This document shows, one piece after another, positions 39,630 to 49,066 of a stretch of DNA of 64,000 nucleotides. Location: NCBI RefSeq assembly GCF_000720455.1, contig NZ_JOAK01000014.1, forward strand, positions 79,456-143,455, read 5' to 3'. Position 1 is the stretch's first letter; each line of letters opens with the position of its first letter. This DNA is from Streptomyces virginiae (GTDB lineage: Bacteria; Actinomycetota; Actinomycetes; Streptomycetales; Streptomycetaceae). The position numbers and the translations under genes are program-made. Below the pieces are notes generated by a model. It did no database searches, was not told the DNA's origin, and saw only the letters and a list, made by a program, of their open reading frames with translations.

Positions 39630-40688
39630 ATGAGACTGACCGACATATCGCTGGACTGGCTGCTGCCCGGCAGCCTGCTGATCCTGGGCGTACTTGCGGC
39701 GGTTGCGGTACTGGCACGGGGCAAGCGCGAGAGCGAGAAGGCCGCGGCCGACGACAGCTGGGAACGCAGCGAGGAGCGGCGGCGGCGCAAGGAGGCCGTC
39801 TACGGGACGGCCTCGTACGTCCTGCTCTTCTGCTGCGCGGCGGTGGCCGCTGCGCTCTCCTTCCACGGGCTGGTCGGCTTCGGCCGGCAGAACCTCAACC
39901 TCTCCGGGGGCTGGGAGTACCTGGTGCCCTTCGGCCTCGACGGCGCCGCCATGTTCTGCTCGGTGCTCGCCGTCCGCGAAGCCAGCCACGGTGACGCGGC
40001 CCTCGGTTCGCGCATGCTGGTCTGGCTGTTCGCGGGCGCGGCCGCCTGGTTCAACTGGGTGCACGCTCCGCGCGGCCTGGGGCACGACGGCGCTCCGCAG
40101 TTCTTCGCGGGGATGTCGCTCTCGGCGGCCGTCCTGTTCGACCGTGCCCTGAAGCAGACCCGCCGGGCGGCGCTGCGCGAACAGGGCCTGATCCCGCGGC
40201 CGTTGCCGCAGATCCGGATGGTCCGCTGGCTGCGGGCCCCCCGGGAGACCTTCGGCGCGTGGTCCCTCATGCTGCTGGAGGGGGTGCGCACCCTCGACGA
40301 GGCCGTGGACGAGGTGCGCGAGGACAAGAAGGAGCGGGAGGCGGACCGGCACCGCAGGCGCGACCAGAACCGGCTCGACCGGGCGCGCATCAAGGCGCTG
40401 GGCCGGCAGAACCGGGCGTTCGGGCGGTCCCGCGGCCGCCAGGTCGAGCTTCCGGAACTGACGCAGGGAGCGGGCTCCGCGCCGGTCGGCGCGGAGCCGG
40501 CCATACCGGATTCGGGACAGCTGCCGCTACGCCGCCGGCCCTCCCTGCAGGCCGTCAACCACACCGAATCCACTGACGTGACCGGCGCCCGGACGGTGGA
40601 CCTCACCGCCGAGGACGACACCCAGACCATTCCCCGGCTGGACTCGCTGGAGCGCAAACTGAAGGACCTGGAGCAGCAGTTCGGCTGA
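39630..40688 (+). CDS. DUF2637 membrane protein
   Basis: Encodes 352 residues. Segment at ~10-28 is a first membrane helix. After a charged stretch (SERRRRKEAVYG) come helices at ~64-80, ~95-115, ~125-140 and ~150-165, as in the DUF2637 family of actinomycete proteins related to plasmid spread proteins. The C-terminal ~140 residues are soluble, charged and coiled-coil-prone (EREADRHRRRDQNRLDRARIK) and end in KLKDLEQQFG. Start ATG at 39630 with AAGGGA nine bases ahead. It ends at a strong terminator. The 198-base upstream gap has no gene. Confidence 0.8.
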   Translation: MRLTDISLDWLLPGSLLILGVLAAVAVLARGKRESEKAAADDSWERSEERRRRKEAVYGTASYVLLFCCAAVAAALSFHGLVGFGRQNLNLSGGWEYLVPFGLDGAAMFCSVLAVREASHGDAALGSRMLVWLFAGAAAWFNWVHAPRGLGHDGAPQFFAGMSLSAAVLFDRALKQTRRAALREQGLIPRPLPQIRMVRWLRAPRETFGAWSLMLLEGVRTLDEAVDEVREDKKEREADRHRRRDQNRLDRARIKALGRQNRAFGRSRGRQVELPELTQGAGSAPVGAEPAIPDSGQLPLRRRPSLQAVNHTESTDVTGARTVDLTAEDDTQTIPRLDSLERKLKDLEQQFG

Positions 40689-40713
40689 CCGGTCCCGATG
40701 TGAAGGGGACACC

Positions 40714-40747
40714 CCGCAGGGCCCGCCCGTTCAGGCGGGCCCTGCGG
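40714..40747. terminator. Bidirectional terminator between DUF2637 and the HATPase gene
   Basis: CCGCAGGGCCCGCC and GGCGGGCCCTGCGG form a perfect 14-bp stem with a six-base loop. It overlaps the last codons of the minus-strand HATPase gene. Confidence 0.8.
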
Positions 40748-41309
40748 CGTACGGGGCCTCGTGGCGCCCGTCGAGTTCGAACCACACCACCTTGCCGGCG
40801 CCCAGGGCGAGCGCGTCCACCCCCCAGTCGTCGGCCAGCGCCTCCACCAGCACCAGTCCCCGGCCGTGCGTACCGTCGTCGGCGGTCGGTACGTACGGCC
40901 GGGGCCGGCGTGCGGCGTGGTCGCGGACCTCCACCCGTAACCGTGCGGCGGTGAGACTCGCGGACACCTCTGCGCCGCGGTCGGTGTGGACGAGGGCGTT
41001 CGTGACGAGTTCCGTGATCAGCAGTTCGGCCACGTCCGTGGCCTCGGTCCGGCACCGGTGGCGCATCAGCTCCCTGAGGGCCCGCCGGACTTCGCCCACC
41101 GCCTTCAGGTCGGCGCGCCGCACGCTCCGGCTGATGCGCAGCGTGTCCACGGCTTCCCCGTCCTCGGCCGTGGACGGTTCGCGCGGTACCGGCGCCCCTC
41201 TCCTCCACAGCTTCCCCGTCTTCGCCCCCACCCGCACGGCGGTGTCCCTCCCGTGTCCGTTGCTCTCGAACAGGCCTACGGGATGCATGCCCTCCGGGCG
41301 GATCCGCAC
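40731..41309 (-). CDS. Anti-sigma-factor-type histidine-kinase-like ATPase
   Basis: Encodes 192 residues. The HATPase_c_2 fold is at ~55-185: N box ELLITELVTNALVHT (~95-109), VEVRDHAARRPRP (G1 region) and GRGLVLVEALADDWGV (G2 region, ~149-164). These small ATPases resemble RsbW/SpoIIAB and in Streptomyces exist in many copies, some binding sigma factors. No sigma or antagonist gene is adjacent. The start is uncertain: GTG at 41309 or ATG at 41288, neither with a well-spaced ribosome site. The gene's end is inside a terminator stem. Confidence 0.82.
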   Translation of the reverse strand: MRIRPEGMHPVGLFESNGHGRDTAVRVGAKTGKLWRRGAPVPREPSTAEDGEAVDTLRISRSVRRADLKAVGEVRRALRELMRHRCRTEATDVAELLITELVTNALVHTDRGAEVSASLTAARLRVEVRDHAARRPRPYVPTADDGTHGRGLVLVEALADDWGVDALALGAGKVVWFELDGRHEAPYAAGPA

Positions 41310-41319
41310 TCCTGCGGGC

Positions 41320-43062
41320 TTACGGCCGGGGCACGTTGCGGAGGTTGGATCGAGCCATCTGGATCATCCGGCCCACCCCGCCGTCGAGCACGATCTTGCT
41401 GGCGGACAGTGCGAATCCGGTCACCATTTCGGCGCTGATCTTCGGTGGAATCGACAGGGCGTTGGGGTCGGTCACCACGTCCACCAGAGCGGGTCCGCGA
41501 TGCCGGAAAGCGTCCTTCAAAGCACCGGTGAGCTGCTTGGGCTTCTCCACGCGGACCCCGTAGGCACCCGCCGCGCGGGCGATCGCGGCGAAGTCCGGGT
41601 TCTTGTTCTGCGTCCCGTAGGAGGGAAGGCCGGAAACCAGCATCTCCAACTCGACCATACCGAGCGATGAGTTGTTGAAGAGGACCACTTTGACGGGCAG
41701 GTCGTACTGCACCAGGGTGAGGAAATCTCCCATCAGCATGGAGAAACCGCCGTCACCCGACATCGACACCACTTGACGGCCGCGGTCGGTGAACTGTGCG
41801 CCGATCGCCTGCGGGAGGGCGTTGGCCATCGAGCCGTGGCTGAAGGACCCGATGATGCGCCGTCTGCCGTTCGGGGAAAGATAGCGTGCCGCCCACACAT
41901 TGCACATGCCCGTGTCGACCGTGAACACCGCGTCCTCGTCGGCGAGTTCGTCGAGGACCGAGGCCACGTACTCGGGGTGGATCGGCGTGTGCTTCTCCAC
42001 CTTGCGGGTGTAGGCCCTGACCACCCCCTCCAGGGCGTCCGCGTGCTTCTTCAGCATCCGGTCCAGGAAGCGGCGGTCCGTCTTGGTCCGCACCCGGGCG
42101 TTCAGGGCGCGCAGGGTCTCCCGTACGTCGCCCCACACGGCCAGGTCGAGCTGGGAACGCCGCCCCAGGTGTTCGGGGCGGATGTCCACCTGGACGATCT
42201 TCACGTCGTCGGGCAGGAAGGCGTTGTACGGGAAGTCCGTGCCGAGCAGGATCAGCAGGTCGCACTCGTGGGTGGCCTCGTAGGCCGCGCCGTAGCCGAG
42301 CAGCCCGCTCATGCCGACGTCGTAGGGGTTGTCGTACTGGATCCATTCCTTGCCGCGCAGGGCGTGCCCGACGGGGGCCTTGACGCGGCCGGCGAACTCC
42401 ATCACCTCGGCGTGCGCCCCGGCCGTGCCGCTGCCGCAGAAGAGCGTGACCCGGTCGGCCTCGTCGACGAGGCGGACCAGCTTCTCGATCTCGCCGTCGC
42501 CGGGGCGCACCGTCGGCCGGGCGGTGACGAGGGCGTGCTCCACCGCCTTCTCCGGGGCGGGCCGAGCGGCGATGTCCCCCGGCAGCGCCACCACGCTCAC
42601 CCCGCTGCGGCCGATGGCGTGCTGCACGGCGGTCTGGAGCAGCCGGGGCATCTGCTGCGGGTTGGAGATCAGCTCGCTGTAGTGGCTGCACTCGCGGAAG
42701 AGCTGGTCGGGGTGGGTCTCCTGGAAGTAGCCCAGGCCGATCTCGCCCGAGGGGATGTGCGAGGCCAGCGCGAGGACCGGGGCCATCGAGCGCTGGGCGT
42801 CGTACAGCCCGTTGATCAGGTGCAGGTTCCCCGGGCCGCAGGAGCCGGCGCAGGCGGCGAGGCGGCCGGTGATCTGGGCCTCGGCACCCGCCGCGAAGGC
42901 GGCCGTCTCCTCGTGGCGGACCTGGATCCACTCGATGTCGCCCGTCCGGCGGATCGCGTCCACCACGGGATTGAGGCTGTCGCCGACCACCCCGTACACA
43001 CGGCGCACGCCGGCGCGCACGAGGATGTCGACGAACTGTTCCGCCACGCTCTGCTTGGCCAT
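41320..43062 (-). CDS. poxB: Pyruvate oxidase / pyruvate dehydrogenase (quinone), thiamine-diphosphate enzyme
   Basis: Encodes 580 residues. The three ThDP-family domains are visible: N-terminal AGVRRVYGVVGDSLNPVVDAIR with the catalytic Glu in RHEETAAFAAGAEA (~53), a central FAD/Rossmann-like part, and C-terminal GDGGFSMLMGDFLTL plus NNSSLGMVELE for ThDP/Mg. It should convert pyruvate to acetate and CO2, passing electrons through FAD to quinones at the membrane. ATG at 43062 matches the family start MAKQSVAEQ; ATG at 43071 is three codons earlier. It lies alone leftward, 28 bases after the PP2C-like gene. Confidence 0.9.
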   Translation of the reverse strand: MAKQSVAEQFVDILVRAGVRRVYGVVGDSLNPVVDAIRRTGDIEWIQVRHEETAAFAAGAEAQITGRLAACAGSCGPGNLHLINGLYDAQRSMAPVLALASHIPSGEIGLGYFQETHPDQLFRECSHYSELISNPQQMPRLLQTAVQHAIGRSGVSVVALPGDIAARPAPEKAVEHALVTARPTVRPGDGEIEKLVRLVDEADRVTLFCGSGTAGAHAEVMEFAGRVKAPVGHALRGKEWIQYDNPYDVGMSGLLGYGAAYEATHECDLLILLGTDFPYNAFLPDDVKIVQVDIRPEHLGRRSQLDLAVWGDVRETLRALNARVRTKTDRRFLDRMLKKHADALEGVVRAYTRKVEKHTPIHPEYVASVLDELADEDAVFTVDTGMCNVWAARYLSPNGRRRIIGSFSHGSMANALPQAIGAQFTDRGRQVVSMSGDGGFSMLMGDFLTLVQYDLPVKVVLFNNSSLGMVELEMLVSGLPSYGTQNKNPDFAAIARAAGAYGVRVEKPKQLTGALKDAFRHRGPALVDVVTDPNALSIPPKISAEMVTGFALSASKIVLDGGVGRMIQMARSNLRNVPRP

Positions 43063-43090
43063 GCCTTCCATCCAGCCACGCCCGCGCCGG

Positions 43091-44995
43091 TTACGCCTCC
43101 CAGACTGCGGCGGCCGTGCGGTCGTCGGCGTAGCCCTTGAGGCGCAGCTGGGTGTCCGCGAGGAACGCGGCGAGGCCGGGCGGCTCCGGCTCGCCCCAGC
43201 GGGCGGCGAGCTCCGCCTGCAGGGCGGCCTCCTCCCGCATCGGCTCCGCTAGGCCGCCGGAGCACAGGAGCAGGGTGTCCCCGGGCCTGGCCAGGGAGGC
43301 GCGGAAGCGGAAGGGGCTGCCGGGCTCCCCGGGAGCCTCGTCGGATCCGTAGGCGGGCACGGGGGTCGGCGCGGGTGCGGCCGGGGCGGCGGGAACGGCC
43401 GGCTCCAGGTCCTGCCACTGGCCCGAACGGAGCCGGAAGAGTCCGCCCGCGCCGGCGCCGAAGCACACCCTCGTGCGGCATTCGGGGTCCACCGGGAGCA
43501 GCAGTCCGCGCAGTCCCGCCGTGTACGCCTCCTCCGCCAGCCCCAGCTCGGCGGCGCGGGCCCGCAGGCGTCCGTAGCCCCGGTCGGTGAGCCGCTGCAG
43601 GCCCGAGCGCAGGGCGTCGCGGCGGCCGGCCCGGATGTCGTCGGCCAGCCGGCCCTGGCTGCGGCCGACGGCCGCGGCGACCGTGCGGCACAGTTCGGCG
43701 GCGGCCTCGGCGGCGCCGGGCGCGGCCCGGTCCCCGCCGGCGAGGGCGACGAGGACGAGGGCGTCGTCGCCGCTGCCGAAGCGTGCGGTGAGGAGGAAGT
43801 CGCGGCGGGTCTCGCCCCGGTAGCGGGCGGAGTCGCCGCGCAGGGAGGCGGCCCGGAGGGTGTAGCCGCCGTAGCGGGCACCCTCCAGGACGGTGTCCGG
43901 GACCAGGCCGTCGAGGGCGGCCGGGTCCGCGGGCGGGAGCCCGCCCGGTTCGGCGGCGTACGTGGGTGCGCGGTCGCCGAGGTGGCGCACCTCGGGCCGC
44001 TGCTGCGGCGCCGCGGCCTCCGGGGCGGGCGCGCCGGCGGGTGCGCGTACCGGTTCCGGCGGGGGCGCGGGCTGCGGCACCTGCTCGGTGCGGTCTTCCG
44101 GGCGCGGCGCCTGGGCACGCCGGGTGGGCAGCTCCGGGCCGGGCGCCGGCGGCACCTCGACGCCCCCGAGGGCGTAGCCGGTGGCGCCGCCGGTGCGGGG
44201 ATCGCGCGGCTGGGCCCCGTGCCAGGGCGGCGCCGGGGGCGGTGGCGGAACGTACCGCTCGCCGGGCGGCGCGGCGGCTTCCGGGGTGGGCGGCGCGGCC
44301 GGCGGTGGCGGCGGACCGTGGGGCGGTGCGGCGGGCGCGCCGGAAGGCACGCCCCGGGCCGGCGGCGGTGCGAGCGGACCGAACCCCGGGCCGGACGTGG
44401 CCCCTTCCACGGCGGGCGGTGCGGCGGGTGGCGCCGGCGGCGGACCGGGCCGCTCACCGGGCGACGGCACGTGCACGGCCGCATCGGGAGCCGCGGACGG
44501 AGCCGGCGGCGGGCCGTACGTCTCGCCGGGCAACGGCACCTGCGCCACCGGCTGGTCGAACCCCGGGCCCGGGGGCTGCGCCGGGACGCTCCGCCCGCCG
44601 GGCGGGGCCCCTTCCGCCGTGCGCGGCAGGGCGGGCGGCGCGGCCGGGGCCGCGGGCGGGCCGTCGGGGGCCGGGCGCGGCGCGGGGACCGGCCCCGCCG
44701 CCGGGGGGCGCGGGGGCTCCCGGCGGACCGCGTCGGGCAGCGGCGGCCGCGCGGGCAGGCCGGCGTCCGGCTCGGGGCGGGGGGCCGGCAATGGCCCGCG
44801 CCCCGGCCCGGGGCCGAACTCCGCCTCCCGTACCGGCTCGTGCGGCGCGGGGGGCGGCGCCTCGGCCGGGTCCGCCGTCACGCCCGCCACCGACCGGAAC
44901 CGGTGGTCGAGGGTGTCCCCCGGGTCGGGTGCCGGCCCCGCGTCCGGGTCCTCGTAGAGCTTCTGCCACCAGTCGTCCGCGCCCTGCTGACTCAT
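43091..44995 (-). CDS. Proline-rich PP2C-like protein, probable pseudophosphatase
   Basis: Encodes 634 residues. Residues ~40-345 are a long disordered Pro/Ala/Gly stretch. The C-terminal ~255 match the PP2C fold: LRAASLRGDSARYRGETRRD, ALVLVALAGGDRA, TLLLCSGGLAEPM and GYADDRTAAAVW. In active PP2C enzymes the second block is DGMGG and the third SDGL, with Asp residues holding the metals. Here they read AGGD and SGGL, so at least two ligands are missing, although DD near 624-625 remains. It may bind phosphoproteins without cleaving. Start ATG at 44995; 28 bases lie between it and poxB. Confidence 0.8.
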   Translation of the reverse strand: MSQQGADDWWQKLYEDPDAGPAPDPGDTLDHRFRSVAGVTADPAEAPPPAPHEPVREAEFGPGPGRGPLPAPRPEPDAGLPARPPLPDAVRREPPRPPAAGPVPAPRPAPDGPPAAPAAPPALPRTAEGAPPGGRSVPAQPPGPGFDQPVAQVPLPGETYGPPPAPSAAPDAAVHVPSPGERPGPPPAPPAAPPAVEGATSGPGFGPLAPPPARGVPSGAPAAPPHGPPPPPAAPPTPEAAAPPGERYVPPPPPAPPWHGAQPRDPRTGGATGYALGGVEVPPAPGPELPTRRAQAPRPEDRTEQVPQPAPPPEPVRAPAGAPAPEAAAPQQRPEVRHLGDRAPTYAAEPGGLPPADPAALDGLVPDTVLEGARYGGYTLRAASLRGDSARYRGETRRDFLLTARFGSGDDALVLVALAGGDRAAPGAAEAAAELCRTVAAAVGRSQGRLADDIRAGRRDALRSGLQRLTDRGYGRLRARAAELGLAEEAYTAGLRGLLLPVDPECRTRVCFGAGAGGLFRLRSGQWQDLEPAVPAAPAAPAPTPVPAYGSDEAPGEPGSPFRFRASLARPGDTLLLCSGGLAEPMREEAALQAELAARWGEPEPPGLAAFLADTQLRLKGYADDRTAAAVWEA

Positions 44996-45043
44996 GCCCT
45001 CATTCTCGGCCTCCGGTGGGGGCCGAAAACGCCGAATGCACGA

Positions 45044-45079
45044 AAAGGGTCCACCGGGCCGCCGCCCGGTGGACCCCTT
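45044..45079 (-). terminator. Terminator after the subtilase gene
   Basis: GGGTCCACCGGGC (45047-45059) and GCCCGGTGGACCC (45064-45076) form a 13-bp stem flanked by AAAA and TT, 22 bases beyond the subtilase stop. Confidence 0.8.
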
Positions 45080-45097
45080 GCGTCCTGCTCGTACGGA

Positions 45098-48000
45098 TCA
45101 GCGGACGTCGTACGCCCGCGCAGCCGTCTGGGTGACCGTGGCGCCCTTCGCGTCGGTCAGTTCGACCTTCAGCGAGACCTGCTTGCCGGAGGCTCCGGCG
45201 TGGTCGACGACCGCCGTCCAGGTGCCGCCGCGCTCGCTGACCTTCGCCTGCGTCCAGTGCTCACCGTCGTAGGAGTACGCCAGCGCCGCGGACTTCAGCG
45301 CGCCTGGCACGTAGCCCGCGTGCCCGGTGACGCCCAGCCCGATCGTCTGGCCGTCCGCCGCCGCGACGGTCTTCATGCCGTCCAGCGGGGCCGCGTACCT
45401 CGGGAAGAGGACCGGCAGGCCCTGCGAGTACGCCGACGCGTCGAGCTTCGAGGTGAAGCCCCAGGTCGTGCTGACCGAGGTGGACCGCTGCCAGGTGCGC
45501 GCGGGCGGGCCGATCTTCTCGATGGACTGGGTCAGTTCGTAGCGGCCCTCGTCGGCCGGGACCTCGAAGACCCCGAAGGGGTACCAGCTCTCCCCGATGA
45601 CCTCGCCGTCGCGCCGGAGCCGGAGGTTGCCGATGTCTCCGAAGGAGCCGGGCTGCGCGGCATGGGCGCTGTCGCCCCACATGGCGGGCGCGAAGCCGAT
45701 CAGGTTGCCCTGCCGCTCGGCGGCGAGGGTCTCCTTGCCGGCGGGGTCGCGCGGCGCGACCGGGCCGGTCACTCCGTCGTACCAAGCCGCCTTGGTCCTC
45801 GCGCCCTTGGCGTGGGTGCGCCGCTCGCCCGTCATGAACTCGCCCCAGGGGAAGCTGCTGGAGAGCAGCTGGTCCCAGGCCGTGTCACCGGCGGAGTAGA
45901 ACTCGGTCCGCCTGCCGGGCGCGGCGACGGTCTCGATCCCGCCGAAGTACACCGCGCTGCCGATCGGCCGGTAGGCGCCGGCCATGTCGATGAAGTCGGC
46001 GGCCACGCCCATGGAGTTGTAGGTGGAGTCGACCCGGCCGAGGTCGCGGTCGCGCACCCGGTAGGTGCGGCTGCCCTTGATCTCCCCGGTCTCGGGGAGG
46101 GCGAGCGAGTAGACGTACGGGCTGTGCGCCGTGGCCTTCCAGGACAGTGTGACCTTGCCGGCGGCGAGCCTGGCCAGGAGCGCCTCGGCCTCGGCGGCCT
46201 CGATGGTCATGGTGGGCAGCGCGCCGCCCGCGTAGCCGGTGGAGGCCGTCCAGCGGCCCGGGGCCTCGCGGTGGGCGATGACCGCCTTGGCGCCTGCGGC
46301 CCTGGCGTTCTGCGCGACCTCGTGGAGGGCGCCGTCCACGGCCTTCACCAGGACGACGGCGTCCTTGGCGCCGGCCGCGGCGAGTTCCCCGGGGGTTGCG
46401 GAGCCGGCGTCGACGAGCGGGGCGCCGCCGGCGCCGTCGAGGTTGTCGCTGCCGGTGGAGGCGGTGATCGGGTGGAGGACCGGTCCTCCGGCGGCCTTGA
46501 GTTCGGAGATCAGCGGGGCGGCGGCCCGCCAGTATCCGGTGAACTCGAAGTCGCCGTCCTTCGCCCGGCCTTCGACGGAGGCGTAGAAGCCGCGGATGGT
46601 GCGGCCGCCCATGGCGGTCCCGGCGTGCAGCCAGGTGTCGTCCCAGCTGCGGGCGAACCCGAGGGTGGTGTTGCGGGCCTCGACGGGCCGGTCGGCCTCG
46701 ATGGTCAGGCGTCCGGCCCTGCGGGCGTCGAGCACGACGGTCGTGTCCTTCTTCACCTCTGTCTGGGGGCGGCCGAGGTAGGTGAGGGAGTCGATCATCT
46801 CCGCGCCCTCGCCGGGGTCGGGGGTGGCGACGAAGGCGGAGAGGAAGTAGGCGCCGGGGCGGACCCGGTAGACCTGGTCGGTGGCGCCTTCGTTGAAGCG
46901 GCGTTCGCCGGAGGCGTCGTCGGTGCCGATCACGTCCAGCGAGGAGGGTCCGGCGGCGGGCCTGCCGGCCCGGTCGAGGAGCTTGACCCGCAGGGTCACC
47001 GTCTCGGGCTCGACGTACAGCGAGAAGGGGGTGGAGACGCGCACGCCGTCGGCCGTGGCGACGACCCGGCCGGTGACGTCGCCGTACTGGGCGCGATCCA
47101 GCTTCGCGGCCGGGTCGAGGGCGAGGGGCACCTTGACGGTGGCGCCGGGCGGGACGGTCACGGTGCGCCGGTCGAGCCGGGCGATCCGGCTGCGGACGGC
47201 GGAGCCGTCGTTGCCGGTGACCTTCTCGACGGCGAGGCGCAGGGTGACGGGGGTCTTGCCGGGGTTGGTGTACGGGACCTCGACGTCGCGGCGGTCGCTG
47301 CGGTCCTGCGGCCAGTCGTACGTGCCGCCCTGGACGGCGGGTGCGCCGGTGACGGTGGTGTCGAGGGCGGCCTTGACGTCGAGGCGGCCCGCGCCGGTCT
47401 CCCGTACGTCTCCGGGGACCTGGGTGTCGGCGGAGCCGACGAGGGCGGCCTTGATCTGCTGTCCGGTCCAGTCGGGGTGGCGCTGCTTGACGACGGCGGC
47501 GGCGCCCGCGACGTGCGGGGTGGCCATCGAGGTACCGGACATGGACTGGTAGGCGTACACGCCCCGGCCGCCCGCGGCGGCGGCGGAGATGCCGACGCCG
47601 GGTGCGGCGATCTCGGGCTTGAGGGTGTGCCCCGGACCGGCGGGGCCGCGGCTGGAGAAGGGGGCCGTGGTGTCGTCGCGGTCGACGGCGCCGACCGTCA
47701 GGACGCTCGGCGCGCAGCCGGGCGAGGAGACGGTGTTGTTGCCGGGGCCGGAGTTGCCCGCGGCGATCACGAAGAGCGGGCCCTGCCGGGAGAGCCGTTC
47801 GGCGGCTTCGGCGAGCGGGTCGTCGCAGGCGGTCTGCGAGGGGTCGCCGAGGCTCATGGAGACCACGTCGGCCTTGGCCGCGACGGCCCATTCCATGCCG
47901 GCGATGATCCACGAGTCGAGGCCGTAGCCCTGGTCGTCCAGGACCTTGCCGCTGAGCAGTTCCGCGCCGGGGGCGACGCCCTTCTTGGCGCCGCCGCTCT

Positions 48001-48868
48001 CGGCTCCGGAGCCGCCGACGGTGGAGATGGTGTGGGTGCCGTGGCCCTGCCGGTCGGTGTCGGTGTCGGAGTCGGTGAAGTTCTCGGAGGCGGAGACGCG
48101 GCCCTTGAGGTCGGGGTGCTCCAGATCGGTGCCGGTGTCGAGGACGGCGACCTTGGCGCCCTTGCCGTCGTATCCGGCGGCCCAGGCCGCGGTGGCGGCG
48201 ACCTGCCGGGTGGAGCGCTCCAGGTTCGCCCGGACCCTGCCGTCCAGCCACAGCTTCTTCAGGGCGCCCGTGGCCGTGCGCGCGGTGGCGTCCGTACCGG
48301 TGACGTCGGACCAGAAGGCCGTGGCCTGCTCCTTGTCCGCGGAGAGGGCCACGGCGCCGATGGAGCCGAGGACGAGGGAGCGGTCGGCGCCTCGGGGCGC
48401 GGGCGGGGCGCTGCGCGCCACGTTCACGGATCCGTCGTAGACCGCGATGAGCGGCAGCTTCTTGGTGTGGGCGTCGTCGTAGCCCTGCCGGACGAGGCCG
48501 GTGACGTTGAAGAGTTCGTGGTCGACCCGGCCCGCGGCGAGCGCCGCGACCGCGGCCTCGGGGTACACGTACAGGTCCTCGCCGGACTGCCGCGTCTGTA
48601 CGAGCGGCTGGGAGCCGTCCGCGTGCGGCATCGCGGTGGCGGCGGTGCGGCCGGACGCGTCGGTGGACACCAGGATCCGGTCACCGGTGACGAGGGTCAC
48701 GGTGACGGGGGCGGTGGGCTGCTGTGCGGCCGCCCGGCTCCCGACGAGTGGTCTCTTCGCCGCTCCGGTCGCTGCGTCGGCCGGCTGCGCCGTCGACGGG
48801 CCGACGGCGGTGACGGCGAGGGCGGCCGCTGTGGCCGCCCCCATCGCCGTGCGCGATATCGGGCGCAT
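45098..48868 (-). CDS. Large secreted subtilisin-like (S8) peptidase
   Basis: Encodes 1256 residues. A signal peptide of ~33 residues starts MRPISRTAMGAATAAALAV. After a ~190-residue prodomain the S8 domain has the triad in VAVLDTGTD (Asp244), GHGTHT (His276) and SGTSMATPH (Ser447), with AAGNSG (Asn372) for the oxyanion hole. The ~750 C-terminal residues are beta-rich and include a possible PA-like insert (KAVIAHREAPG). ATG at 48868 follows GGGGAG; the longer frame to 49216 is not supported. It diverges from a TrmB/LuxR-type regulator, an arrangement that suggests control, and ends at a hairpin. Confidence 0.93.
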   Translation of the reverse strand: MRPISRTAMGAATAAALAVTAVGPSTAQPADAATGAAKRPLVGSRAAAQQPTAPVTVTLVTGDRILVSTDASGRTAATAMPHADGSQPLVQTRQSGEDLYVYPEAAVAALAAGRVDHELFNVTGLVRQGYDDAHTKKLPLIAVYDGSVNVARSAPPAPRGADRSLVLGSIGAVALSADKEQATAFWSDVTGTDATARTATGALKKLWLDGRVRANLERSTRQVAATAAWAAGYDGKGAKVAVLDTGTDLEHPDLKGRVSASENFTDSDTDTDRQGHGTHTISTVGGSGAESGGAKKGVAPGAELLSGKVLDDQGYGLDSWIIAGMEWAVAAKADVVSMSLGDPSQTACDDPLAEAAERLSRQGPLFVIAAGNSGPGNNTVSSPGCAPSVLTVGAVDRDDTTAPFSSRGPAGPGHTLKPEIAAPGVGISAAAAGGRGVYAYQSMSGTSMATPHVAGAAAVVKQRHPDWTGQQIKAALVGSADTQVPGDVRETGAGRLDVKAALDTTVTGAPAVQGGTYDWPQDRSDRRDVEVPYTNPGKTPVTLRLAVEKVTGNDGSAVRSRIARLDRRTVTVPPGATVKVPLALDPAAKLDRAQYGDVTGRVVATADGVRVSTPFSLYVEPETVTLRVKLLDRAGRPAAGPSSLDVIGTDDASGERRFNEGATDQVYRVRPGAYFLSAFVATPDPGEGAEMIDSLTYLGRPQTEVKKDTTVVLDARRAGRLTIEADRPVEARNTTLGFARSWDDTWLHAGTAMGGRTIRGFYASVEGRAKDGDFEFTGYWRAAAPLISELKAAGGPVLHPITASTGSDNLDGAGGAPLVDAGSATPGELAAAGAKDAVVLVKAVDGALHEVAQNARAAGAKAVIAHREAPGRWTASTGYAGGALPTMTIEAAEAEALLARLAAGKVTLSWKATAHSPYVYSLALPETGEIKGSRTYRVRDRDLGRVDSTYNSMGVAADFIDMAGAYRPIGSAVYFGGIETVAAPGRRTEFYSAGDTAWDQLLSSSFPWGEFMTGERRTHAKGARTKAAWYDGVTGPVAPRDPAGKETLAAERQGNLIGFAPAMWGDSAHAAQPGSFGDIGNLRLRRDGEVIGESWYPFGVFEVPADEGRYELTQSIEKIGPPARTWQRSTSVSTTWGFTSKLDASAYSQGLPVLFPRYAAPLDGMKTVAAADGQTIGLGVTGHAGYVPGALKSAALAYSYDGEHWTQAKVSERGGTWTAVVDHAGASGKQVSLKVELTDAKGATVTQTAARAYDVR

Positions 48869-49066
48869 CGCTCTCCCCAGTTGAATTCCGGCCAACTGCT
48901 GCATTGCACGGCAAAGCTGCCGCGCAAATGGCCTCTGGCCGGCGGATGTTGGTGCTGCGGTGGCGCAACCTTGGCAGAGGGGCGGGGGGTGCGGCGATGA
49001 TGTCGGCGGCGGGTTTGCGCCGTGGCCGCTTCCCGCCAGGCGTCGTGTCGAAAGGTGGTGGACGGG

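Noticed and set aside
43982..49000. A 1672-codon open frame on the plus strand
   Set aside because: It is the GC-rich shadow of the PP2C-like and subtilase genes on the other strand. Its translation is low-complexity Gly/Ala/Arg/Val without a family match.
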